This document shows positions 1-8,364 of a stretch of DNA of 64,000 bases, in pieces. The notes under the pieces are model-generated. The model made no database searches, was not told where the DNA came from, and worked only from the letters and a program-made list of their open reading frames with translations. Location of the stretch: positions 62,001 to 126,000 of the forward strand of contig CAVRPP010000008.1 in NCBI GenBank assembly GCA_963723165.1. The letters run 5' to 3'. The position numbers and the translations under genes were made by a program. Position 1 is the first letter of the stretch. Each line of letters starts with the position of its first letter. This stretch comes from UBA4744 sp963723165 (GTDB taxonomy: Bacteria > Actinomycetota > Acidimicrobiia > Spongiisociales > UBA4744).

Positions 1-286
1 GCGACAAAAAGGTAATGGACTCAATCCCGCGAGCCTGCATGGTCCGGAGCAGGGCGCTCGATTCGAGCGAAGCGTGAGCAAGCAGAGTCCGATCGAGGTA
101 GAAGGAGTCCGTCAGCAAGCTCAATACAACTTCTCCCCCGGCACCGGAGGCGAGACCTTCGGCCGAGTCGGTGGCCGCGGTCAAGGCTTCACCAGTGGTC
201 GGGTGCCCGGTCGGATAGAGCGCCATCTGCCGCGCCAGCGCATGGAGATCCTTGAGAAGCTGGCGGGCTCGCTGGTCCCGGGTCAT
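1..286 (-). CDS. Partial protein with a YPxGHP-type N-terminal module
   Basis: Five-prime part of a gene that runs off the left edge; about 95 residues are visible. The ATG at 286 overlaps the stop of the HEAT-repeat gene by 4 bases (ATGA), so it is the last visible gene of the hpf operon. The N terminus (LLKDLHALARQMALYPTGHP) is an alpha-helical segment with a YPTGHP motif, followed by residues resembling FYLDRTLLAHAS and a MQARGIESITF segment. The same layout (helix, YPDP, then a GFLVDGEEI strand and an MEVLSLSG strand) occurs at the N terminus of the neighbouring HEAT protein, so the two appear to share a module. I have seen similar segments in HEAT- and HD-domain signalling proteins but cannot assign a function. 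The C-terminal domain is outside the window. Confidence 0.75.
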   Translation of the reverse strand, partial: MTRDQRARQLLKDLHALARQMALYPTGHPTTGEALTAATDSAEGLASGAGGEVVLSLLTDSFYLDRTLLAHASLESSALLRTMQARGIESITFLS

Positions 287-2178
287 GGCGTCGCCTCCAG
301 GGCGTCCCGGGCCGCCGCCCGCAACTGCCGGACCTTGGCGGACAGCGCGAACCGCTTCTTGGCGAGGGCTTCGATCGCCCGCCGGGCGTCGCTGCTGGGC
401 CGCTCGCTCAGAACCCGGACGACTCGCTCCTTTTCATCCGTCCCAAGATTCGGCGCCCAGAGGGCCTCGATCAACAAGGAATCGGATTCACCGGTGCCGC
501 GAACACCCAGCATGGCAATCGCAGCTTGCCGAACGCTTTCGTGAGGGTCCGCCAATGCCTCCCTGAGGTAGGCAACGTTTCCACCGTCCAAGCTGGACAG
601 CGACCGGAGGGTTTCGACCCGGACCCGATGGTCGTCGTGAGTCATCAATCCACCCAAAGCCGGAACGCACCGGGGATTGCCGGAGCGACCGAGTACGACG
701 ACCAGGTTGCGAACCACAAACCAACGCTCGTCGCCGAGCCTCTCGATAACAGGCCCGGGATCTCGCGCCGATTCTCGACCGAGCACTTCGAGCAACGTCC
801 GGCGCCGGGCCCGATCCTCTTCGCTCCCCATCATGTCGATCAGGGTATCGATGTGGTCGCGAGCCAGAATCGACAGGAGCTGTTTGGCGGGTTCGACATT
901 GTCGTCGTCGGCCAACTTCGCAATGAGTGCTTCGAGGACATCCGGAGCGCCGGCTTGAGAAATGGCCTCATCCACTTCAAGAGCCCGATCGGCCGTATAG
1001 GTAGGGTGATCAATCGCGGCTCGCAACCAGAGCTCGGCACGGCGGAAGCGGCCGCGTCGGATGCTGCCGGAGATCTTGCCGGTAAGCACTCGCATCAGCC
1101 TCCGAAACCGGTCGTCACGTTCCTCGACCGCCAACAAACCGCGGAACGTGTCGAGGGTTTCGTAGAAGAACCTCGCGGGATCCGGGAATTGGGAGGTCAA
1201 GGACTCGAGAGCCTGACGTTGCGGCAATTGCCCTTCGAGGTCGGCAAGGCGTTCCTGAACCCTGGCGGCCACCAACTCCCGAGCCGAGCGCACCGGTTCA
1301 GGGGACTCGAGCAGCCCCAGGAGTTCCTCGGGCCGTTTGTCGATCTGATCGGTGGCAATGCGCGCATAGTCGAGAAGCAGGGAGAATCCGCGGGAATCGA
1401 GGTGAGGCGCCAGGACGGCCAGTTCGTTTCCTGCGAACTGATCGAGGAACATACGGTCGACCTGATCCTCCTGGCCGCTGAGGAATCCCCCGAGGACGGC
1501 CACCTGTGACCTCTCGTCGAAAAAGAAGAATGCATCAACGAAGGCAGTCACAATGGCCTCTCGGCCCGCCACGTCGCCTTGATCCACCCGGGAGAACAGG
1601 TCCCGGTATCGGTCGTGAAAGAGTTCGCTCAACCGATCCAGGTCGCCTCCGGCCTCCTCGAGCAGGCTCTTGGCAAATTGCTCGGGACGGGCCCCGTCCG
1701 TGATCGCGGCCTGAAGATCTGCGTCTCGCACGACGGTGTCGGTGGGTTCACCGAGGGAACCCAACAGGGCTCGGGTGACGACGGTGATGTCCGTAACCCC
1801 TTCTTTGGGGAGGATGGCGCCAATCCCACCTTCACCACGGAGGTCTTCCTCGTCTCTGGAAAGGACCCGGAGAAAAACCACGATGTCCCCATCGGAAGGC
1901 TTCCCTGATAGCGAGAGCACCTCCATGTTGTGCACGAAACACTGTTTCACCAACCGATCGGCAGCGTCACGCCCAACCTGGATTTCCTCTCCGTCGACCA
2001 GGAACCCAGCCGGGCCGACCTCCATCGAAAGCTCCTGGTCGCCAATGGCCGTGCGCAACGAGTCGGCGACCCGATGAAAAGCACTCTGCGAAGTCGGGTC
2101 CGGGTACAGGTTGTAAACCGTCCATGCTGCGGACAGGGCTTCGACGACTGAGGCGGCACGTGCCAGGTCAGCGGTCAT
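283..2178 (-). CDS. HEAT-repeat protein with YPxxxP N-terminal module
   Basis: A 631-residue soluble, acidic protein with no signal peptide or membrane segment. Residues 1-110 form a module also seen in the next gene downstream. The middle is helical and not recognised. The C-terminal third (about 440-630) has HEAT-like repeats, for example DERWFVVRNLVVVLGRSGNP followed by HDDHRVRVETLRSLSSLDGG and HESVRQAAIAMLGVRG. HEAT repeats normally form protein-binding solenoids, so a scaffold or sensor role is likely, but no enzymatic motif is visible. It starts with an ATG overlapping the response-regulator stop (ATGA) and ends in an ATGA overlap with the next gene, implying translational coupling. Its place behind a response regulator and a ribosome hibernation factor suggests a link to stress or dormancy; that is inference. 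Confidence 0.8.
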   Translation of the reverse strand: MTADLARAASVVEALSAAWTVYNLYPDPTSQSAFHRVADSLRTAIGDQELSMEVGPAGFLVDGEEIQVGRDAADRLVKQCFVHNMEVLSLSGKPSDGDIVVFLRVLSRDEEDLRGEGGIGAILPKEGVTDITVVTRALLGSLGEPTDTVVRDADLQAAITDGARPEQFAKSLLEEAGGDLDRLSELFHDRYRDLFSRVDQGDVAGREAIVTAFVDAFFFFDERSQVAVLGGFLSGQEDQVDRMFLDQFAGNELAVLAPHLDSRGFSLLLDYARIATDQIDKRPEELLGLLESPEPVRSARELVAARVQERLADLEGQLPQRQALESLTSQFPDPARFFYETLDTFRGLLAVEERDDRFRRLMRVLTGKISGSIRRGRFRRAELWLRAAIDHPTYTADRALEVDEAISQAGAPDVLEALIAKLADDDNVEPAKQLLSILARDHIDTLIDMMGSEEDRARRRTLLEVLGRESARDPGPVIERLGDERWFVVRNLVVVLGRSGNPRCVPALGGLMTHDDHRVRVETLRSLSSLDGGNVAYLREALADPHESVRQAAIAMLGVRGTGESDSLLIEALWAPNLGTDEKERVVRVLSERPSSDARRAIEALAKKRFALSAKVRQLRAAARDALEATP

Positions 2179-2828
2179 CCGTCGATACTGATGAGTTCTT
2201 CTCGAAGCGCATACATGACCGCCTCATTTCGAGAATGCAAGCCGAGCTTGTCGAGGATATTCCTCACATGGTTTTTGACGGTGTTTTCAGAGATGAAGAG
2301 CTTCTCGCCGATCTCCCGGCTGGTCTGCCCATCGGCAATCAATTGGATGACTTCTACCTCTCGCCCGGTCAGCGTTGGCTTGCGGCCAAACACGACGTCC
2401 CTGTGCTTAAGCAGCTGGGAAACCGTATCGAACAGTTTGCCACCCATCATCGGCGAAACCACGGCTCCGCCGTTGACCACCCACTTCATTGATTCAACCA
2501 GGTCGGGGAAGGGTGTCGACTTCACGATGTAGCCGCGTGCTCCGGCCTTGATGGCGGCGAGCAGGTCCTCGTCCGATTCGCTCGAAGTCAGCAGAACCAC
2601 TTTCGACTGGGGGGAAGCGCCGATGATCTTGTCAACGACCTCGATGCCGGACATGCCGGGCATGAGCACGTCCAGGACGACGAGATCTGGCTTCAACTCT
2701 TTGGAGAGCATGACCGCAGCCATGGCATCCTCGGCCTGACCCAGCACAGAGAACCCGGCGTTCTCGAAAGCAGCAGCGAGGCCGGCGGTGAAGAGCGGGG
2801 CGTCGTCTACGACGAGGACAGTGGTCAT
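2175..2828 (-). CDS. NarL/FixJ-family response regulator
   Basis: A 217-residue two-domain transcription regulator. The receiver domain (1-120) has the acidic pair D8/D9, the phosphoacceptor D53 in LDVLMPG, T/S around 81-82 and the conserved K103 (IVKST). The C-terminal LuxR-type helix-turn-helix spans about 151-208 (LTGREVEVIQLIADGQTSRE and ENTVKNHVRNILDKLGLHSR). Phosphorylation by a histidine kinase should promote dimerisation and DNA binding. No kinase is encoded nearby, so it is an orphan in this window. Both ends overlap neighbours by ATGA (hpf upstream, HEAT gene downstream), so it is co-translated with a ribosome hibernation factor. Its target promoters cannot be told from the sequence. 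Confidence 0.95.
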   Translation of the reverse strand: MTTVLVVDDAPLFTAGLAAAFENAGFSVLGQAEDAMAAVMLSKELKPDLVVLDVLMPGMSGIEVVDKIIGASPQSKVVLLTSSESDEDLLAAIKAGARGYIVKSTPFPDLVESMKWVVNGGAVVSPMMGGKLFDTVSQLLKHRDVVFGRKPTLTGREVEVIQLIADGQTSREIGEKLFISENTVKNHVRNILDKLGLHSRNEAVMYALREELISIDG

Positions 2829-3376
2829 GCAGGCTCGATCAGACCGTAGGCCCCGTCGCGACGCCGGTACAGCACGCTCGGCATGTCCGAGTCGGCGCTT
2901 TGAAAGAAGAAGAAGTCGTGCCCGAGCGTTTCCATTTGCAGCGCGGCCTCCTCAGGCGTCATTGGTTTCATCACAAACTGCTTTACCTTGACGATATCGA
3001 GTGCATCAGACTCAGAAGATTCATCGACCAATGCTGCTTGCTCATTGAGATGTTTGTTGGAAGCGCGGCGGGAGCGGGTGATCAACCGGCCCTTGAGTTT
3101 CTTCATCTGCTGGCCGAACCGTTCGGCCGTGTCGTCCAGCGCAGCTTCGGGAGTGCCGGCTGCCCCTACCACCCTTACCAGGTTGCCTGCCGCCGAGGCC
3201 GTGATCTCAACTCGAAAACGCTCGTCGGCGATGCGAGGGTTCTGCTCCTCGGTGACCTCAACGTCGGCCGAGCTGACACCGTCGAAGAACTTGGCAGCTC
3301 GAGAGATCTTGTTCGCTGCCAGTTCCCGAAACCGATCATCGATCTGGAAATTCCGGCCGTGCATCTTGACGTCCAA
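2825..3376 (-). CDS. hpf: Long-form ribosome hibernation promoting factor
   Basis: About 183 residues. The N-terminal S30AE/YfiA-like domain (residues 1-100) has the expected start (KMHGRNFQIDDRFRELAANK) and the DVEVTEEQNPRIADERFRVE strand. The C-terminal domain, about 55 residues (IVKVKQFVMKPMTPEEAALQ, then LGHDFFFFQSADSD and VLYRRRDGAYGLIEP), is the dimerisation domain of long HPF, which joins two 70S ribosomes into inactive 100S particles in stationary phase or stress. Two in-frame TTG codons lie at 3380-3382 and 3374-3376. A GGAGG at 3383-3387 touches the first but sits 6 bases from the second, so I start the gene at 3376. The stop overlaps the response regulator by ATGA. It is the first gene of the operon; its promoter should lie in the 90 bases between it and comF. 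Confidence 0.95.
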   Translation of the reverse strand: MDVKMHGRNFQIDDRFRELAANKISRAAKFFDGVSSADVEVTEEQNPRIADERFRVEITASAAGNLVRVVGAAGTPEAALDDTAERFGQQMKKLKGRLITRSRRASNKHLNEQAALVDESSESDALDIVKVKQFVMKPMTPEEAALQMETLGHDFFFFQSADSDMPSVLYRRRDGAYGLIEPA

Positions 3377-3382
3377 GGTCAA

Positions 3383-3387
3383 CCTCC
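3383..3387 (-). promoter_or_regulatory. Shine-Dalgarno GGAGG that sets the hpf start
   Basis: Read on the minus strand, GGAGG is directly followed by TTGACC and then TTG. Spacing to the first TTG is zero, which would not work. Spacing to the second TTG (3374-3376) is 6 bases, which is normal. This favours the shorter protein. Confidence 0.6.
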
Positions 3388-3475
3388 TTGATTGGGGGCC
3401 CGCAGGTGTTTCGACCCGAGTGGGCAGGACGAGGGGAGCCGTTGAATTGGCTTCGCCCCGCCTCTTCGAATCGGA

Positions 3476-4051
3476 TCACAGGACAACTCTACCTGCCGAA
3501 GTTGCGGTCACCCCGGAGATCGCGGATTCTCCCACTACCCGCCGTGCCGCCGACAGCGTGGCGCCGGTGGTGAGCACGTCGTCTACGAGAAGCAACGGAC
3601 CGGGAGGAGCGGGCCGGGCCCCGAACCGAATCGACGTTCGCGCCGCCCGCCCCGCTCCCGCCAACCCGGCCGCCCACAAGGGTCGAGTGAGAACGTCCGC
3701 CTGCGGGAACCCGGTGACTGCAGCCAAAGCGCGGGCCAGTTCCCGGCCCGGGTCCACCCCGTACTTCCAGGTTCGTACCACGACCCTCGTGACGGGAATC
3801 AGGGTTCCGTGCCGATCACCGAGTACCTCTGCCATTCGCTCGGCCAACGGCCCGGCGGCCTGAACGATGCCCTGGTACTTCAAGCGGTGTACCAATACTC
3901 GGGCAGGACCATCATGTGCGAACCCGGAACCGACCAGCAGGCCGCCCGGCAGACGCCTCCACCCGGCCGGAACCAATTCATGCCGGCACTCGTCGCAGAG
4001 CGATCGTCGCCGGGCTCGCGAGCAAACCAGACACAGCATGGAGATCAACAT
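3476..4051 (-). CDS. comF: ComF-family phosphoribosyltransferase-like protein
   Basis: A 191-residue protein of the ComF family. The N terminus has a zinc-finger-like four-cysteine pattern (CLVC, then CDEC), followed by a type I phosphoribosyltransferase fold. The PRPP-binding signature LLLVDDVLTTGATL lies at about 152-165. The HRLKYQG segment and a region around RAARTSIRFGARPA match the family. In naturally competent bacteria ComF acts in uptake of single-stranded DNA, and related proteins occur widely without a proven substrate. It is transcribed away from the FtsH-like gene and toward hpf, with 93 bases between comF and the start region of hpf. Alternative starts at codons 1 and 5 are both ATG, with no strong ribosome binding site. 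Confidence 0.9.
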   Translation of the reverse strand: MLISMLCLVCSRARRRSLCDECRHELVPAGWRRLPGGLLVGSGFAHDGPARVLVHRLKYQGIVQAAGPLAERMAEVLGDRHGTLIPVTRVVVRTWKYGVDPGRELARALAAVTGFPQADVLTRPLWAAGLAGAGRAARTSIRFGARPAPPGPLLLVDDVLTTGATLSAARRVVGESAISGVTATSAGRVVL

Positions 4052-4131
4052 ACGGATCGCCGCCGACAGAATCTCGTGACATGACCACTCAGAGTGGCTA
4101 AGTTAAGGGTTGGGGCTCACGCTGGGAGGCA

Positions 4132-5955
4132 ATGGTGGACGGAACAGTTGCGGTGAACCGGGAGCGGCAAAGGCTACGCCGGTTGCGAAAACTGGCCTCG
4201 GCACTGGCCATAGTAACGCTATGGATGTGGTGGCGGATCGCCAACGGTGAAACCCCCTGGCCCGCCCTCCCGCAACTCTCCGACGAGGCTCTCTTCTGGC
4301 TCCCTGGGATTCTCATCGTCGGCATGCTGGCTGCGGTCCTCATCGTTCCCATGCTGGGCAATTCCCGCTCACCCCATGTGATCTTCCGATCGGAGCAGCT
4401 CACTACCACCTTTGCGGACGTGAAAGGTCTGGGCAGGGTTCTCGACGAAGTCGGCCACACCATGCGGATACTGCTGGATCACGACATTCTGAGAAACGTC
4501 ATGGGCGGTTCACCCCGCCGCGGAGTCCTCTTCGAAGGCCCCCCGGGAACCGGCAAGACACACGTAGCCAAGGCTATGGCCAAAGAGGCCGGGGTTCCGT
4601 TCTTGTTTGTTTCCGCCACCGCCTTCCAGAGCATGTGGTTCGGAATGACGGCTCGCAAGATCAGGGCCTTCTTCCGGGCGCTGCGCAAGGCCGCCCGTCG
4701 GGAGGGTGGCGCCATCGGCTTCATTGAGGAAATCGACGCTATCGGCTTGAGCCGTTCGAAGGGAAATGAGATGTCGACCACCGGAACGAGGATGGTCGAC
4801 CGTTCGGTGAGCAGCGGTACGGGCGGCATGGTCAACGAGCTGCTGATTCAAATGCAGAGCTTTGATGAGCCAACAACCAGGATGAAACTGGTTGGCCGGC
4901 TCAAAGACATGGTCAACCAATTCTTGCCGGAACACCGCCGTCTCACCAAGCAAGCCGCTCCGTACGCCAACATCCTCTTGATAGCGGCCACCAACCGGGC
5001 CGAGGCTCTGGATGCGGCCCTCCTGCGTCCGGGCCGTTTCGATCGTTCGTTGCACTTCGGTCTCCCCGGCCTCACCGGCCGCCGAGAACTAATCGACTAC
5101 TTCCTCGATAGCAGGGCTCACGCAGCAGAACTCGACTCGAGTCGGGCTCGCGATGAGCTGGCTTCGGCGACTCTCGGTTACTCCCCTGCATCGCTCGAGC
5201 GGCTCTTCGATGAGGCACTGTTGCTGGCCCTACGTGCGGAGCGGCCCACGCTCTCGACCGAGGACGTCCACACAGCCCGACTGGAGATCGAGGTCGGACT
5301 CCCCGAACCGATCGACTATCCGGCCGACGAGAAACGTGCCATTGCCATCCATGAGGCAGGTCACGCAACCGTGGCATATCTCGTCGGAAAAGGTCGCAGG
5401 CTGGAGATGCTCTCGATCATCAAGCGGAAAGATGCTCTGGGATTTCTCGCCCACCGGCTGATCGACGAACGACACACACAACGGAGCAGCGAGTTGACCA
5501 CCCTGATCCAAATCTCGCTCGGAGGAATGGTGGCTGAGGAACTGTTTCTGGGCGAGTCCGGCACGGGTCCGGCGGGCGATCTCGCCTCGGCCACCCAGGT
5601 AGCAGCCGAGATGGTTGGATCACTGGGTTTGGGAGGCTCCCTGGTTTCGTTCCGGGCTCTCGACGGCGGACTGCTGGGGGGCAATCTGGTAGCAAAAGTC
5701 CTGGCCGATCCACACGGCCGGGCCGCAGTCGACAAGATCCTCTCCGACAACAAAGGTGAGGTCGGTCGGCTGCTGGCCCAGAACCGCCACATTGTCGAAG
5801 GGCTACGCGATGCCTTACTGACTCGTCACGAGCTGATCGGAGATGAAATCCTCGACGTGATACGGTCGGCCGGGGACGCCGGTGGAACGGCGCAGACCGT
5901 CGAGATCATCGATTTGCGCGAAGCACGCAGTACCAAGCTACCGACAGCTCCCTAG
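4132..5955 (+). CDS. Divergent FtsH-like AAA+ metalloprotease
   Basis: A 607-residue protein with two N-terminal membrane segments (about 22-36 and 55-74), an AAA+ domain and an M41 peptidase domain. Visible are Walker A GPPGTGKT (136-143), Walker B FIEEIDAIG (197-205), a second region of homology with arginine fingers (ATNRAEALDAALLRPGRFDR, 286-305), the zinc motif HEAGH (407-411) and a likely third zinc ligand D483. FtsH degrades membrane and short-lived cytosolic proteins. Differences from canonical FtsH are Glu instead of Asp at the first acidic Walker B position and an extra segment of about 35 residues between Walker B and the arginine fingers. The periplasmic loop is short. It is probably an accessory paralogue rather than the housekeeping FtsH. 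GGGAGG at 4124-4129 is 2 bases from the ATG and 5 from a GTG at 4135, so the true start may be 4135. Its stop overlaps the ahcY stop. Confidence 0.9.
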   Translation: MVDGTVAVNRERQRLRRLRKLASALAIVTLWMWWRIANGETPWPALPQLSDEALFWLPGILIVGMLAAVLIVPMLGNSRSPHVIFRSEQLTTTFADVKGLGRVLDEVGHTMRILLDHDILRNVMGGSPRRGVLFEGPPGTGKTHVAKAMAKEAGVPFLFVSATAFQSMWFGMTARKIRAFFRALRKAARREGGAIGFIEEIDAIGLSRSKGNEMSTTGTRMVDRSVSSGTGGMVNELLIQMQSFDEPTTRMKLVGRLKDMVNQFLPEHRRLTKQAAPYANILLIAATNRAEALDAALLRPGRFDRSLHFGLPGLTGRRELIDYFLDSRAHAAELDSSRARDELASATLGYSPASLERLFDEALLLALRAERPTLSTEDVHTARLEIEVGLPEPIDYPADEKRAIAIHEAGHATVAYLVGKGRRLEMLSIIKRKDALGFLAHRLIDERHTQRSSELTTLIQISLGGMVAEELFLGESGTGPAGDLASATQVAAEMVGSLGLGGSLVSFRALDGGLLGGNLVAKVLADPHGRAAVDKILSDNKGEVGRLLAQNRHIVEGLRDALLTRHELIGDEILDVIRSAGDAGGTAQTVEIIDLREARSTKLPTAP

Positions 5956-7205
5956 GTTCCTTCTTTCCAAGTGGCGAGATAGGCAACCTGTTCCTCGGTC
6001 AGCACTTCGAGCCCGCAACCAAGATGCTCGAGTTTGATTCTGGCCACCTCCTGATCCAATTCGTCGGGAAGCGTATAGACGCCCGGCTTGAGATCGCCTG
6101 CCCTCTGAGTCAGCCATTCGGCCGCCAGAGCCTGATCCGAAAACGACATATCCATCACATCGGCCGGGTGGCCTTCCGCGGCACTGAGGTTGACGAGACG
6201 ACCCTCCGCCGCCACCAGCAAACGGCGCCCGTCGCTCATGACGAACTCCTCGAGGTTCTCCCGAACCGGACGCCGTTCAACGGCCTCGGCCGTCAGTGCC
6301 GGCAGGTCGAGCTCGACATCGAAGTGGCCTGCATTGGCGAGAATGGCCCCATCCTTCATGCGATCGAAGTGCCGGCCGCGGAGGACATGCTTGTTGCCTG
6401 TCACGGTGACAAAGACGTCGCCGACCGAGGCTGCATCATCGGCCGTGAGAACCTGATGACCGTCCATCGCCGCCTCCAAAGCTCGAACAGCGTCCACCTC
6501 GACAACGACTACTTTGGCCCCCATTCCGTTGGCCCGATCGGCAACCCCTCGCCCACAATCCCCGTAGCCGACGACCACGACCGTGGATCCAGCCAGGAGG
6601 ACATTCGAAGCTCTGAGGATGCCGTCCATCGATGATTGGCCCGTGCCGTAGCGGTTGTCGAAGAGGTGTTTGGTAGCGCTGTCGTTTACGGCCACCACCG
6701 GCAGCCGCAGAGTTCCGTCGCCTGCCATGGCTCGCAAGCGGATAACACCGGTCGTTGTTTCTTCGGTCGAGCCGATCGGCTCGAGTTCGGTACGTTCCGT
6801 GTGGAGCACGGTCACGAGGTCTGCGCCGTCGTCCATGGTGATGTCCGGTTTGGTGTCGAGCACTGCATGGATGTGCCGGTAGTAGCGGTCGTTGTCTTCA
6901 CCGCGTACGGCAAAGACCGCGATCCCTTCCTCGACCAGCGCCGCTGCCACGTCGTCCTGGGTCGATAGAGGGTTGGAAGCACACAGGACGACATCTGCTC
7001 CACCGTCCCGTAACGCCAGCATGAGGTTCGCCGTCTCGGCGGTGACGTGAAGGCACGCCGCTACCCGCCTGCCGGCAAGGGGCTGCTCAGCCCGGAACCG
7101 TTCGCGAATCGTCCTCAACACCGGCATGCGGCGACCCGCCCAGGCGACTCGCCGGGCGCCGACCTCGGCCAGGTCCGGAGTGGCAATGTCGTACTCCATG
7201 TTCAT
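5952..7205 (-). CDS. ahcY: Adenosylhomocysteinase
   Basis: A 417-residue NAD-dependent S-adenosylhomocysteine hydrolase, which splits SAH to adenosine and homocysteine and so recycles the product of SAM-dependent methylation. Seen are the substrate-domain segment LHVTAETANLMLALRDGGAD, the catalytic region (VNDSATKHLFDNRYGTGQSS), the NAD-binding glycine motif GYGDCGRG (213-220), and the NAGHFDVELDL segment. It matches the shorter form without the roughly 40-residue insertion of long enzymes. The C-terminal PYKPxxYRY-type tail of many homologues is absent. The ATG overlaps the stop of the SIS isomerase gene (ATGA), so it is the last gene of the manB operon. The stop shares the bases CTAG with that of the convergent FtsH-like gene. 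Confidence 0.96.
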   Translation of the reverse strand: MNMEYDIATPDLAEVGARRVAWAGRRMPVLRTIRERFRAEQPLAGRRVAACLHVTAETANLMLALRDGGADVVLCASNPLSTQDDVAAALVEEGIAVFAVRGEDNDRYYRHIHAVLDTKPDITMDDGADLVTVLHTERTELEPIGSTEETTTGVIRLRAMAGDGTLRLPVVAVNDSATKHLFDNRYGTGQSSMDGILRASNVLLAGSTVVVVGYGDCGRGVADRANGMGAKVVVVEVDAVRALEAAMDGHQVLTADDAASVGDVFVTVTGNKHVLRGRHFDRMKDGAILANAGHFDVELDLPALTAEAVERRPVRENLEEFVMSDGRRLLVAAEGRLVNLSAAEGHPADVMDMSFSDQALAAEWLTQRAGDLKPGVYTLPDELDQEVARIKLEHLGCGLEVLTEEQVAYLATWKEGT

Positions 7206-8200
7206 TCCTCTTTCAGTAGGACCTTGAGATGTTCGATGATTTCTACAGGTACAGGATCGATGTCTTCCTGCTCCGCGAGGTGGACGGAGACAATGTCGCC
7301 GATCAGTGCCAGGCCGGCCATCCTGGCCAGCCGGGACTCACCTTGTGACCACATGTGGCCGATCACGGGCACACTGCCCGCAATGAGGCTCGTGGTCAGA
7401 TCAAACCGGCGTTGCACCTGGGGATGTTCGTCGCGGTCACGGAGACATACGATTCCAACCGACCGGCGAGTCAGGCCTTCCAAAGCCGACCATCCAACGA
7501 TTTCATTGTGGTCGAGCTCAGGCAACACCGACCAGAAGGCAGGCCGCTTGCCGTTCTCGTTGATCTGCGTCTTCCATCGTTGCGCCGCCGGGGTGGTCAC
7601 CCCGGGCGAACAGTAGATAAGCGAGATTCGCCCGGCCAAGCCGTCCGCCAGATCGGCGGCCAGTTGACCGGCCGGCCCGGTCCGGCCCTCTCCCAACAAT
7701 TCACCGACGACGGACGCAGCTTCGTTGAGCGCATCGCTTTGCGGCCCGGCAAGGCCTGCCGACTCAAGCAGTCGGAGAACGCTGCCGGTGAGGTAACCCA
7801 ACGCAGCTCTTGGCTGCAAGCCGGGCGGCACCCGGATGCATGGGAGATTCCGATGCTGGGCGAGGTCGGCGAGGGCTCCCCCTCCGGTGACCACAACAAC
7901 CGGCAGCGCCAGACCGAGCGCCTCGTCTACGGCCGATCGCGTCTCCTCGGTATTCCCAGAGTACGAAACGGCGAGCACCGTAGGTCGAACACTGGCCGCC
8001 CAACCAGGCAACGAATAGCCCTTGTTGACTATGACGAGCGACCCGGGAAGGGCCGCTGCAGCAAAATCGCCGGAAATGGCCGACCCCCCCATGCCGCACA
8101 CCAGAACCGCTTCCGCCTCTGCAACCTCGGGCACGTCGAGTCCGGCCGCCCACCGGTACTGAGCGCCGAGACCCTCGATCATCTCCCACATCGAGCTCAT
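7202..8200 (-). CDS. Bifunctional phosphoglucose/phosphomannose isomerase (SIS family)
   Basis: A 332-residue protein of the SIS-domain PGI/PMI family, which interconverts fructose-6-phosphate with glucose-6- or mannose-6-phosphate in archaea and some bacteria. Phosphate-binding motifs are GMGGSAISGD (36-45) and SYSGNTEET (79-87). ELDHNEIVGW carries the family's catalytic glutamate, and the C terminus (HLAEQEDIDPVPVEIIEHLK) is characteristic. It overlaps trm112 upstream and ahcY downstream by ATGA. Beside manB it would feed mannose-6-phosphate into mannose-1-phosphate, the precursor of GDP-mannose for glycans. The mycobacterial counterpart near manB (Rv3256c) is of this family, but its activity is not settled, so the reaction is inferred. 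Confidence 0.88.
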   Translation of the reverse strand: MSSMWEMIEGLGAQYRWAAGLDVPEVAEAEAVLVCGMGGSAISGDFAAAALPGSLVIVNKGYSLPGWAASVRPTVLAVSYSGNTEETRSAVDEALGLALPVVVVTGGGALADLAQHRNLPCIRVPPGLQPRAALGYLTGSVLRLLESAGLAGPQSDALNEAASVVGELLGEGRTGPAGQLAADLADGLAGRISLIYCSPGVTTPAAQRWKTQINENGKRPAFWSVLPELDHNEIVGWSALEGLTRRSVGIVCLRDRDEHPQVQRRFDLTTSLIAGSVPVIGHMWSQGESRLARMAGLALIGDIVSVHLAEQEDIDPVPVEIIEHLKVLLKEE

Positions 8201-8364
8201 GTGGATTCCCGCCTGGTCGCTTCTTCAATCAGCATGATGGGAATGCCGTCTCGAACCGGATATCGGAGGCCGCACCCGGTACAGACCAATTCCGATTCCT
8301 CCTCACGGAGGTCACTCCGACAGGACGGACACACCAGGATCTCCATCAGCTCTTTGGGGATCAT
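8197..8364 (-). CDS. Trm112-family small zinc-ribbon protein
   Basis: A 55-residue protein matching the Trm112/UPF0434 family. It has two cysteine pairs (LVCPSCRSDL and LVCTGCGLRYPV) that should bind one zinc ion, and the typical ending RDGIPIMLIEEA. In eukaryotes and archaea Trm112 activates methyltransferases; bacterial versions are less understood. The ATG at 8364 overlaps the manB stop by one base (TGATG), and the stop overlaps the isomerase start by ATGA. Being translationally coupled between manB and an operon that ends in SAH hydrolase makes a role beside methyltransferases plausible, but this is inference. Confidence 0.88.
   Translation of the reverse strand: MIPKELMEILVCPSCRSDLREEESELVCTGCGLRYPVRDGIPIMLIEEATRREST

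Noticed and set aside
526..1509. A 327-codon plus-strand frame opposite the HEAT-repeat gene
   Set aside because: It is a shadow. The minus-strand frame has recognisable HEAT repeats and fits the ATGA-coupled operon, while the plus-strand translation has no domain.
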